Source: Opitutaceae bacterium
GTDB lineage: Bacteria; Verrucomicrobiota; Verrucomicrobiia; Opitutales; Opitutaceae
Reading direction: 5' to 3'
DNA: 43,240 nucleotides
Assembly (NCBI GenBank): GCA_023269565.1
Contig: JAHFTD010000010.1
Location: 1 to 43,240 of the forward strand
The notes under the pieces are model-generated. The model saw nothing but the letters and a program-made list of their open reading frames with translations, was not told the DNA's origin and made no database searches. Of this stretch, positions 35,401 through 42,637 are shown piece by piece (position 1 is the first letter of the stretch; every line of letters starts with the position of its first letter). A program made the translations under genes and the position numbers.

Positions 35401-35518
35401 CGGCCAGCCAATCGAGATCGATCCGGCCGACGTCCGCCTCAAACTCAACACCATGCTCGACGACAGCTTCTGGCTGGATGCACCCCGTTTCGACGCCGAC
35501 GGCATCTTCAGCACCTAG
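32441..35518 (+). CDS. large actin/Hsp70-fold ATPase, SrfB-like
   Basis: 1025 residues from the ATG at 32441; earlier in-frame sequence is the shadow of the upstream gene. All three nucleotide-binding elements of the actin/Hsp70 superfamily are visible: phosphate-1 VDLVCDLGNTRTVALL with Asp194, phosphate-2 NVDVGGGTTDISII with Asp548-Gly552, and the adenosine motif DLVIVSGKPSELP (785-797). The spacing is far larger than in DnaK or MreB, leaving a ~350-residue insertion between the phosphate loops, and a ~185-residue N-terminal domain precedes them. Length and DVGGGTTD agree with SrfB (PF07520-type) proteins. It is soluble. It is expected to bind ATP and switch conformation with the P-loop partner; the cargo is unknown. 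Confidence 0.65.
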   Translation: MIEFEVFPNTGHQFFHVPLKSIVPKKADEDLRRFALKNRGPWAMWSEFAPWLLYQYDIDVSPYTGEETPIIKLSIETNLGLPERGLLFGVERFKFKPDESDRAQQEAFRRFQTYEKSRESDSIIYPYASLDMAKLWEDYPTKRLFLDQLSSTLPVRRKAGENASEPLPLPKGLLAVHWKRPGGADPVEVDLVCDLGNTRTVALLLESPGQDSLALGRRVKILRFIPCGCPYTQAHTLPDPGRANDDFSIIDSWLILHQPTFFSREPPASEEKLFEHWERESPAPEAATMRVQHLPQTFVELSPALIGGGKAPEGAARTLAQVALNTDARFYLSSPKRYAWDEAPVGRRGGTYWKQIVTHPNPAMPDAFEDLRGLFRYYMDPGSVDWQWEKQPTIDDFRGKPMISSPPEYPRRDAICWFALSIIECAYRQINSAGYLSMVGRESLPRKLRQIRVTFPSGWTWEEQSRYLSQWQRAIDLFALTHLADPRPVSLSGGEGGEKPLLVERALDEAVCSQLPVLYSDVSFLGGDGRNWFETYGRQNSVTVMNVDVGGGTTDISIIRYDLQSPADNGADQMLGHRGTTAIQSNLLFRDGNSVAGDMLVKRIVERVLLPVWLRAGGLDKFEDNPPARRAILTLLRSPMTEIIAQVDPKATTKLARIVRLVFIPLVNQWLQQLTYAENYPDSPRRPLQVKQIIHPDCLKDLNELVLKTIIAKAEHWGKDDNLLPLRDAQHFQRWFAQLVERDEVPFPLGAQLQADTSALEACVNDVFEDMFASLNPLVSHHACDLVIVSGKPSELPQMRQLLVRNLPILPQRIIPMKNFPAGDFYPFVGDDGIKINDAKTCTVAGAALYQDILNGNLAGFRITQAQVAECSRAYFWGLIGRGGEPNEFYRSDNLLFRPSELASAKPWPEAEDTLYLERTFDLALNCRIGRQMKQVPGVRPEPVYRLEWTPPQSHDNRPIFARIKLRWLSTLGCGERVELAGVTPLPGQPIEIDPADVRLKLNTMLDDSFWLDAPRFDADGIFST

Positions 35519-35527
35519 CTTATCCCC

Positions 35528-36919
35528 ATGCGCACCTCCCTCCGCTTCCACGCCGCCTTCTCCCTCGCGACCGTGGCTCTGCTGGCACTGTCCGGCCTGA
35601 AGGCCGCCGCGGCCGATCCCAAGGCACTACCCACCCAGTCTGCCACCGAATCAGTCACGGCCGAAAACATCAAAAAACTTCAGGAAGCCATCGGCGGCCT
35701 TGAGCGCCGCTTGATCTCACAAGCCGACATTCTCGAGAAGAACAGCACTGAACTCGGCATTCTCCGCAACCAGGTCGAGAATTCTCTCCGCCCCGGCATG
35801 CTCAAATCCATGCAGGATAGTGTAGCCACTCTGACCAATCGCATTGCTGAGACCAAGGCCTCCCTCGGCGTCCTCAACGAAAGCCAGGAAAAACAATTTG
35901 CTGGAACCACGGCGCAGCTGCGCGAATTGTCCGGCCTGCTCGCCCGCCTGCCGGAGCAACTCGCCCAGAACAGTCAGGCTTCCGCCGACAGCATCGAGAA
36001 GTTGAGCAAGGTGATCGCTGCTTCTCGGGCCGCCGCGGCCAGCGTCCCGCCACCGATCGCGCCCGATCCGGTGCCGAAGCTGCTCGGCGCCTTTCTGCTC
36101 GGCATCCTGCTCATTGGCGGACTCGTGATTTTCAGCCTCCGCCGGCAATTGCGCGCCCTGCAGACGACTGATCAGAGGATGACTGCCGCTCTCACCCAGG
36201 AACGCGAATCCCTCCGGCAGGAATTGCTGAACCGCCCTGCGGTCGCACCCGCCGGCGGTGAGGATTTCTCCAGCCTCCGCGCGCAGTTGCATGACCTCCT
36301 TGCACGACAGGGCCCGACCGCCACACTCCAGTCGGACTACCAGACTGCCAAAATGATTCCCCGACCACCGGTGCCCAACGACGAGCAGACGACCCTGAAT
36401 CTCTCCACCGTGACTGCGGGGATTCCGGCGGCGGTTTGCTGGACCGCGGCATTTTTCGACCCCGCTTCCCCGATGACCGCTTGGCGCGCGCAAATCGAAT
36501 CCCACTTCACTTCTCCGGAGCATCCCTCGCTGCCGGTGCTTTCCAGCTGGCTTACCCTGCGGGCGGTGTGCTCCCGCCAGCCGGCGCCAGCGCTCGCCGA
36601 GGTGGCCGATGCCGTGGCGGCCCTCTCCCGGGCGCTCCACGAGTATTGGGAAACCATGCCCGAACTCGGCGAGGACGAGTTCGCCCGCGCGAGCGGCGAC
36701 TGGATCGCCGCCGTCAAGTCCCTGATTTCCTCCGTCGCCCCGAAACTCGAGATCCGCGAGGTGCTCCCCGGCGGCCGGTTCGACTCCGACACCATGCAAA
36801 CCATGCGGGAGGGTTCGGGCAACCACCTGAACGTCGCGGCCGTGTTTTCCTGGATCATCCTCGAACGCACCGGCGAGCGCGCCCGGGTTCTGCACCGCGG
36901 CCGCATCGCCACCACCTGA
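35528..36919 (+). CDS. membrane-anchored coiled-coil protein with GrpE-like cytoplasmic end
   Basis: 463 residues. A signal sequence (1-29) is followed by a periplasmic coiled coil (about 44-165, heptads such as LQEAIGGLERRLISQADILEK), a Pro-rich break (173-183) and a membrane helix (185-204, LLGAFLLGILLIGGLVIFSL). A second short coiled coil (205-238) then enters a cytoplasmic part. The last ~57 residues, with PGGRFDSDTMQTMREGSG and ERARVLHRGRIAT, follow the pattern of the GrpE C-terminal beta domain (FDP..H.A....G....V......G.RVLR.A.V.V). That resemblance is mine by eye. It lies 9 bp after the SrfB-like gene and 6 bp before the next, clearly one operon. Confidence 0.7.
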   Translation: MRTSLRFHAAFSLATVALLALSGLKAAAADPKALPTQSATESVTAENIKKLQEAIGGLERRLISQADILEKNSTELGILRNQVENSLRPGMLKSMQDSVATLTNRIAETKASLGVLNESQEKQFAGTTAQLRELSGLLARLPEQLAQNSQASADSIEKLSKVIAASRAAAASVPPPIAPDPVPKLLGAFLLGILLIGGLVIFSLRRQLRALQTTDQRMTAALTQERESLRQELLNRPAVAPAGGEDFSSLRAQLHDLLARQGPTATLQSDYQTAKMIPRPPVPNDEQTTLNLSTVTAGIPAAVCWTAAFFDPASPMTAWRAQIESHFTSPEHPSLPVLSSWLTLRAVCSRQPAPALAEVADAVAALSRALHEYWETMPELGEDEFARASGDWIAAVKSLISSVAPKLEIREVLPGGRFDSDTMQTMREGSGNHLNVAAVFSWIILERTGERARVLHRGRIATT

Positions 36920-36925
36920 TATACC

Positions 36926-39715
36926 ATGAGCAACCCCGCGCCTGCGGTCCGCCGCGACCTTCGTTCCCCCTATTTCGTTTTCCGCACGCCGGACGGCCTC
37001 GGCACCTATTTCACCGGCGAGCACCTGCCCGTCGTCAAATCACCCAAGGAACCGCTGGCCCGCTTTCTCGTCAACGCCCGGATCACCGAAACCGGCACCC
37101 TGCGCTCCCTCCAGTATGATTTCGAGGGCATCACCCTCGACACGGCCTGCCCGATGGAATTTCTCCCGCAGAGCGAGATCGACGCCTTCGCTGCCGCCGT
37201 GCGCGATTTCTATGACAAGGCACACGAGGCCACGCCCCGCATCGTGCCGCATGAAAAGCGACTGCGCGCCCATTTCCGGCTGCCCGACCCCGACCTTGAG
37301 CCCGATGCCTACTGGGTTTACGGCCCGGCGCACGACCGCAAGCTGCTCGTCCTCTGGGGCTGCGAGTTCAAGGCCGGCTCCTCGCTCCCGCTGGCCCCCG
37401 ACCCCGCGCTGAAAATTCCCGCCGGCCGCACGATTCTGGACAAGCTGCAGGCCCGCGTCATGTCGTGGGAGGCGCGCCAGCGCGAAGCACTGAAACTCGC
37501 CTGGCAGCCGGGCGAGCCCATCTCGCGTTTTCTCGCCCGACCGGCCGTCGACACCTCGGGCCAGTCCGCCGGCTACCACCTGCGTGGCCAGACTCTGCCC
37601 GCGAAGAACTTCAAGCCGCTCCGCCGGATCCTCACCGGTGAAATTGCCGCCTTCGAAGCCGCGGCACGGAAATTCTACGACAAGGCCGCGCCGGAGGCTG
37701 CGGGCGTCACCGCCTACGAGAAGGAACTGCGGCGCGCTCTGCGCCTCTCCGATCCCGACCAGCGGCCCGGCGCCTACCTGCTCCAGGGCAAAAGCCTCGT
37801 GATTGTTGTCGACAGCAAGGAAACCCACGCCGCCACCCTGCCCATGATCGACCATCCGGCCCTGCCTGTCACCGCCCCCGTGGCGCCGCCGTCCGGCGCA
37901 GAAGCCACGGTGGTGGTGACAGGCGTCGGCTCGCCCGGCGGCAGTGTCGCCGCCAAGCTTCGCGCGCGGGCCGTTTCCTCCGGCCTGGTTTATATGATCG
38001 CGGCCGCGGCGGTCGTGATCCTCGCGGTGGCCGGCGTGCTCTTCTGGAGATTCTATCCCGACCGCACCCCGCCCACGGTCGTCAAATACGACCAGAAAAC
38101 CAGCCGCGATGTCGGCCTCCCCTCCGATACCCGCGTCATCGTGCGCTTCTCCGAGCCCATCGCCGCCGCCTCGATCAAGACCGGCGCGGCCGACGCGTCC
38201 TTCCGCTTCGGTGACGACAAGGCCCGCCTCGACGGTGCCCCCACCTTCGATAAAAACGAGCAGAACACGATCATCCTCAAGACCTCCAAGCTCCTCGACG
38301 GCGAGAAATACGAGCTTGCGATCCGCAACCTCACCGATCTGGCCGGCAATAAGCTGCCCGCCACCGCCCCGCTCAGCTTCGAGTTCTTCGACACCATCGC
38401 CCCGCGCGTCGCAAAGATTTCCGGCGGCCCGAACAAGAACCAGCTCACGCTCGTCTTCTCCAAACCGCTCCGGCCCGAGTCGGTCACCGCCACCGGCAAC
38501 TATCAGGTTGCGACACCCGACGGCTCAGCCATCCGGCTTCGCTCCGCCGGCTTCGACTCCAACGACAAGACCGCCACCTTCGTCATCCTCGAGGCCGACC
38601 GCGATTTCAGCAACGGCCTGCCCTACCGCCTCGCCGGGGTCGCCGGCGTGCGCGACACCGCCCGGCAGGGCAACTACGTCGACTTCCCCGCCAAGGGCCT
38701 GGATTTCGATTACAAGGACATCATGCCGCCGCGGATCCTTGAGGCCGTCGGCACCGCCGGACGCCTCGAAGTCACGGTCACCTTCAGCAAACCGCTCGGC
38801 AAGGAGAAGGAGGGCCGCGCCGCCGGCGAGGACGTGACCCATTACACCGTCACGACGCCCGACGGGGCGACGCTCGTGCTGGCTCCCGGCTCGGCGCACT
38901 TCAACGAGGCCGGCAACACCCTGCGACTGCGCTTCGACGAGCCGGAGAAATTCCCCCGCGGCCGCTACCAGATCGCCGCCAAGGGAATCCACGACGTCCA
39001 GGGCAACACCATCGAGGAGGCCGCCGTGCCCTTCGAGTTCTTCGACATGGACGACCACTCGCCGCTCACCGTCACCGCCGCCGACAAGTCCGGCAAGAAT
39101 CCCCTCCGCCTCGAGTTCAACCGTGTCCTGCGCCGGGCCGATGCCAATGACCGCACCAAGTTCGAACTGCTCGACGACCAGCGCCGCCCCCTCCGCGGCA
39201 TCTCCGTCCGCCAGGTCCAGCGTGTCCCCGACAACCCGACGCAGGTGCTGCTCACGCTCTCCGAAGATCCACCCGCCGGCACCCAGCTGCTGGTGGCCGT
39301 GGCCGGCGTCACCGACATTTTCGGCCATCGCGAGGACCAGACCGTGCGGCTGGGCCGGCCGGTCTCCTACAGCGGCGCCACCATGTCCGAGCAGGTGCTC
39401 GCGTGGCAGAACCGGCCCACGGCCAAGGGCAACCGCGTCACCCTCGTCATCAAGGAACAGTTGACCAAGGACAGCGCGCAGGATCCCGCCAATTACGAAT
39501 TCACGCCCGCCACCGTGCAAATCGAACGCATCGACAAGGTCAGCTACGCCACCGACAAGGGCGGCGCCCGCCGCACCGTCGTCGAGCTCGTGCTGCGCGC
39601 CCCGCTGCTCTCGCCCGCCGGCGTGAAGGTGGCCGCGCACGACCTCCGCATCGTCGACCTCGATTTCCTCGGCGCCCAGAACCTCGATCCCATCGAGCTC
39701 ACCCCCGCGCCCTGA
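36926..39715 (+). CDS. single-pass membrane protein: duplicated cytoplasmic domain plus Ig-like (Big_5/SbsA-type) repeats
   Basis: 929 residues, no signal peptide. The N-terminal ~350 residues hold two copies of one domain: 84-162 (EIDAFAAAVRDFYDKAHEA, PHEKRLRAHFRLPDPD, PDAYWV) and 238-313 (EIAAFEAAARKFYDKAAPE, AYEKELRRALRLSDPD, PGAYLL). One membrane helix at about 354-376 follows (VYMIAAAAVVILAVAGVLF). The remaining 550 residues consist of about five Ig-like repeats, several opening with a D-x-x-P-P/APR motif and containing V-x-F-S-K/E-P-L (TPPTVVKYD, TIAPRVAKIS, IMPPRILEAV, SPLTVTAAD and one more). This matches Big_5/SbsA-type sandwiches. It probably displays the Ig array outside while the duplicated domain contacts the cytoplasmic ATPases. 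It is the last gene of the operon. Confidence 0.75.
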   Translation: MSNPAPAVRRDLRSPYFVFRTPDGLGTYFTGEHLPVVKSPKEPLARFLVNARITETGTLRSLQYDFEGITLDTACPMEFLPQSEIDAFAAAVRDFYDKAHEATPRIVPHEKRLRAHFRLPDPDLEPDAYWVYGPAHDRKLLVLWGCEFKAGSSLPLAPDPALKIPAGRTILDKLQARVMSWEARQREALKLAWQPGEPISRFLARPAVDTSGQSAGYHLRGQTLPAKNFKPLRRILTGEIAAFEAAARKFYDKAAPEAAGVTAYEKELRRALRLSDPDQRPGAYLLQGKSLVIVVDSKETHAATLPMIDHPALPVTAPVAPPSGAEATVVVTGVGSPGGSVAAKLRARAVSSGLVYMIAAAAVVILAVAGVLFWRFYPDRTPPTVVKYDQKTSRDVGLPSDTRVIVRFSEPIAAASIKTGAADASFRFGDDKARLDGAPTFDKNEQNTIILKTSKLLDGEKYELAIRNLTDLAGNKLPATAPLSFEFFDTIAPRVAKISGGPNKNQLTLVFSKPLRPESVTATGNYQVATPDGSAIRLRSAGFDSNDKTATFVILEADRDFSNGLPYRLAGVAGVRDTARQGNYVDFPAKGLDFDYKDIMPPRILEAVGTAGRLEVTVTFSKPLGKEKEGRAAGEDVTHYTVTTPDGATLVLAPGSAHFNEAGNTLRLRFDEPEKFPRGRYQIAAKGIHDVQGNTIEEAAVPFEFFDMDDHSPLTVTAADKSGKNPLRLEFNRVLRRADANDRTKFELLDDQRRPLRGISVRQVQRVPDNPTQVLLTLSEDPPAGTQLLVAVAGVTDIFGHREDQTVRLGRPVSYSGATMSEQVLAWQNRPTAKGNRVTLVIKEQLTKDSAQDPANYEFTPATVQIERIDKVSYATDKGGARRTVVELVLRAPLLSPAGVKVAAHDLRIVDLDFLGAQNLDPIELTPAP

Positions 39716-39725
39716 ACGCCGGTAG

Positions 39726-39750
39726 GGGCGCTTGCCCTCAAGCGCCCTTT
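39726..39750 (+). terminator. intrinsic terminator of the rightward operon
   Basis: GGGCGCTTG (39726-39734) and CAAGCGCCC (39739-39747) form a perfect 9-bp stem with a CCCT loop, followed by TTT. It lies 10 bp after the last gene of the operon. Confidence 0.6.
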
Positions 39751-39757
39751 CCCCTTC

Positions 39758-39780
39758 GGGCGGTTAAGGGTAACCGTCCC
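39758..39780. repeat. second hairpin between the convergent genes
   Basis: GGGCGGTTA (39758-39766) pairs with TAACCGTCCC (39771-39780) with one bulged T and an AGGG loop. It sits 4 bp from the stop of the leftward acyltransferase, whose transcript would enter it first. It could act as its terminator stem, although no strong U-tract follows. Together with the hairpin at 39726 it may be a dispersed palindromic intergenic unit. Confidence 0.45.
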
Positions 39781-39784
39781 TGCC

Positions 39785-41188
39785 TTAGAATCCCGGCACG
39801 ATGCCGGGCGTGAGCGTCTGGCGGTAGACTTTGCGGACGGCCTCGATCTCACGGAGGAGCGCGGAGCGCATGCGGAGCACGCGGCGGCGGGCCAGCGGCG
39901 CGCGCAGCAGCACGACGGCCGTGCGCACCGCGCCGAAGAGCCGGCCGATCTCCTGCCGGTAAAAATACCCGACGAGGCCGGTCACGGGCAGCAGCAGGCC
40001 ATACCAACCGGAGCGCGGCCAGCCGAGCCAGCCCCAGCCCAGCGCGAGGTAGACGGCGAAGAACGCACCATAAATGAAAAACCCGAGCAGCATCCGCGCG
40101 TGCGCCAGCTGCGCTTTTCGTTTCGCCGCCTCGACCACGCGGCCGGCGAGTGCATCGAGCAGCCAGGTCGGCGGCCGCCAGTGCAGCCAGCCGGCCAGCG
40201 CGACGGGGAACAGCAGCAGCGCGGCCAGGCCGACCCCGAACATCCGCGCGGTGGCGTGCCGGTTTGCGGCCAGCGCCTCGACATCCTCGTCGGCGAGGTG
40301 CAGCTGCCGGAGCAGTCGTTCGTAGCGGTGGAGGTGCGTGAGGAAGGCGTTGGCGCGCTCCGGCATCTCGCGGTGCGCGAACCCGCAGGCGTCGACGATG
40401 GTCTGCGTGAGCAGCACCTCCTCAGTGAGCGCGGGCATGGGCGCGGTGATGACGAGATTGCCGAGGCGGAGTTTCGGCAGGTAGAGGCGCTTGACGGCGT
40501 CCACCATGTGCTCGAGTTCCATCTGCGGCACATGGACGAGCAGCGATTGCAGCCGCCGCTCGATCTTCGCGGTGAGGCCGTTGATGCATTCCTTGCGGCG
40601 TTCCGCATATTGCGGCAGGAAGCCGGCGACGCGGATGGGTTCGCCGAAATAGACCAGCACCTCGCTGCGGTAACGGTCCTTGGCGGAATAGGTCAGCCCG
40701 AGCGGGACGATCTGCAAACCGCCGCTGCCGGCGTGCCGCGCCTCAAACTCCAGCGCGAGCCGGGCCGCGCCGGACTTGAGGGCGCGCAGGCGTGAGTCCT
40801 CGTAGGTGACGCCCTCGGGAAAAATCACGATGGCGCCGCCGCGCTCGAGTTCATGAAAAGCGGCGGCGAAGCTGTCGGCCACCGAGCGCATGGCGCGGGG
40901 ATCATCCTGCAGGCGGTTAAGCGGAATGATGCCGAGCTGCCGCAGGAGCCAGGCAAACGGGGGAAAGCGGAAGAGCTGCGCCGTGGCGAGAAATCCCGCG
41001 CGGCGCGGCACCGATGTGGCGACGAGGAAGCCGTCGGTGATGGAACCGGGATGATTGGCGACGAAGAGCACGGGGCCGGCCGGCACACGGTCGGCGTGGA
41101 AAACCTCGATGCGCCGGAAGTAGACGCCGAGCAGGAAGCGCAGGAAGCCGCTGACGGCGAGGGGCACGACTTTGTCCAAGACTCTCAT
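39785..41188 (-). CDS. PlsC-type 1-acylglycerol-3-phosphate acyltransferase-like protein with C-terminal membrane segments
   Basis: 467 residues from the ATG at 41186-41188 (the frame opens 23 codons earlier). The catalytic motif is ANHPGSITDG with His46 and Asp52. This HPxxxxD form is seen in the subgroup of acyltransferases with the NHPN..LD motif. The second motif is IIPLNR (88-92) and the third is VIFPEGVTYED with Glu125-Gly126. About 240 further residues end in two or three membrane helices (FGVGLAALLLFPVALAGWL, MLLGFFIYGAFFAVYLALGWGWLGW, YGLLLPVTGLVGYFY). It is expected to acylate a glycerophosphate-like lipid at the inner membrane; the acceptor is not certain. Confidence 0.87.
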   Translation of the reverse strand: MRVLDKVVPLAVSGFLRFLLGVYFRRIEVFHADRVPAGPVLFVANHPGSITDGFLVATSVPRRAGFLATAQLFRFPPFAWLLRQLGIIPLNRLQDDPRAMRSVADSFAAAFHELERGGAIVIFPEGVTYEDSRLRALKSGAARLALEFEARHAGSGGLQIVPLGLTYSAKDRYRSEVLVYFGEPIRVAGFLPQYAERRKECINGLTAKIERRLQSLLVHVPQMELEHMVDAVKRLYLPKLRLGNLVITAPMPALTEEVLLTQTIVDACGFAHREMPERANAFLTHLHRYERLLRQLHLADEDVEALAANRHATARMFGVGLAALLLFPVALAGWLHWRPPTWLLDALAGRVVEAAKRKAQLAHARMLLGFFIYGAFFAVYLALGWGWLGWPRSGWYGLLLPVTGLVGYFYRQEIGRLFGAVRTAVVLLRAPLARRRVLRMRSALLREIEAVRKVYRQTLTPGIVPGF

Positions 41189-41325
41189 CGGGATGCGCCT
41201 CCAGCCTGTCCGGCCACGCGCGCGAGGCGATAGCGGAGTTGGTTCGGGCGGGCGCACGCTGTGCTCGCGCAGTCTGTCGATAGTTGAGCCACGGCCCGGT
41301 TCGCTGGAAACGCAAAGCCGCCGGC

Positions 41326-42489
41326 TCAGCCGCGCCAGATGACTTGGGCGCAGTCGGCGCTATGGAGATGGATCACTTCCGGCAGGCGGTGCTGGTGCTC
41401 CGCCTGCAGGCGTCCGATCTCGGCTGCATCCCCCGCGGTGAAGCTGTCGCGGGTCAGCGCCAGCACGGCGCCGCCAAATCCGCCGCCGGTCAGCCGCGCA
41501 CCGAACACGGCCGGATGCGACTCAAGCAGATCGACGAGCCGGTCCAGCGCCGCGGTGCTGTTTTCAAAGAAGTTCTGCGAGCTGCGGTGAGAGGCCGTGA
41601 GCAGGCGGCCGACCGCAGCGAGGTTATCCTGCTGCAGGGCGGCGACCGCCTCCTGCACGCGCGCTTGCTCCGCCACCACGTGCCGGGCGCGCCGGGCGTG
41701 GGTCGACGACAGTTTGCCTTCGGCCACCAGCAACTGCGCGGGCGTAAGGTCAGCCAACAGTCGCACCCCGAGACTTACCGCTGCCTCCTCGCACTCGCGG
41801 TGGCGCTCGGCATAGAGGCCGTCGATCAGCGCGTGCTTTTCGCGGGTGTGGAAAATCCAGAGGTGCGCGGACGAAGGGAACGGCACGCGGGAGAAAGCCG
41901 GGCCGCGGCAGTCGATGTGCACGAGGTGCCCCGCGCGACCGAAGGCGCAAGTGCCTTGGTCAAGGATGCCGCACGGCACGCCGACGTATTTGTTTTCCGC
42001 GTGGCGTCCGAGCGCGGCCAGTTGCCCCGGCTCGATCGCCGCGGCGTTGGAAAGACCGTGCACCGCCAGCGCCGTCGCCAGTTCCAAAGCCGCGCTGCTG
42101 CTGAGCCCGGCGCCCGCGGGCAAATCGGAAGTCACCAGCAAATCGAATCCCGCCGGCTGCGGCAGATTGAAATCCAAAAAACTCCGCCAGACACCCAGCG
42201 GATAGTTGGCCCACACCTCAGGGCCGGTGAAGCGCGTTCCGGGATCGCCGGGCAAGTCGACCATGTGCGTAGCCTGATCACTGGCGAACCGGAGGCGGCC
42301 GGCGGAGTTGGGCGCAGTCGCGACCCAGACAAAGCGATTGATCGCCACGCCCAACACGGCCCCACCGTTGTAGTCGGTGTGATTGCCGATGAACTCCACC
42401 CGGCCCGGCGCACGTGCAATGATCGCCGGCGACTGGCCGTAGGTCTGTCGGAACTGCTCGGCAATGTCTATGGCTTCGGCCGTGTGCAC
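41326..42489 (-). CDS. galK: galactokinase (GHMP kinase)
   Basis: 387 residues from the GTG at 42487-42489, chosen because it leaves 26 residues before APGR as in other galactokinases; a TTG at 42505-42507 would add six. It phosphorylates galactose at C1 using ATP (Leloir pathway). The sugar-binding signature is GRVEFIGNHTDYNGG (29-43), the ATP-binding GHMP motif is LPAGAGLSSSAALELA, the catalytic Asp is in CGILDQ, and the C-terminal GHMP motif is ARLTGGGFGGAVLAL. The signature differs from the usual GRVNLIGEHTDY: the N and E positions are swapped. No galT, galE or transporter is in the window. The 130 bp upstream, before the edge gene, hold nothing I can call. Confidence 0.9.
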   Translation of the reverse strand: MHTAEAIDIAEQFRQTYGQSPAIIARAPGRVEFIGNHTDYNGGAVLGVAINRFVWVATAPNSAGRLRFASDQATHMVDLPGDPGTRFTGPEVWANYPLGVWRSFLDFNLPQPAGFDLLVTSDLPAGAGLSSSAALELATALAVHGLSNAAAIEPGQLAALGRHAENKYVGVPCGILDQGTCAFGRAGHLVHIDCRGPAFSRVPFPSSAHLWIFHTREKHALIDGLYAERHRECEEAAVSLGVRLLADLTPAQLLVAEGKLSSTHARRARHVVAEQARVQEAVAALQQDNLAAVGRLLTASHRSSQNFFENSTAALDRLVDLLESHPAVFGARLTGGGFGGAVLALTRDSFTAGDAAEIGRLQAEHQHRLPEVIHLHSADCAQVIWRG

Positions 42490-42637
42490 GGAGGGAAGAT
42501 TGTGCAATCAATCCGGCGGAGCACAGACAAAACAAATTATCCCTGAGACTCAGAGGCAGATCGCTCAAGGTAAAGTCCGGCCACCCACAAACCACAAAGC
42601 CTGACCCCTTTTTCTGGCCTGTTGTGTTTGGGGCATG

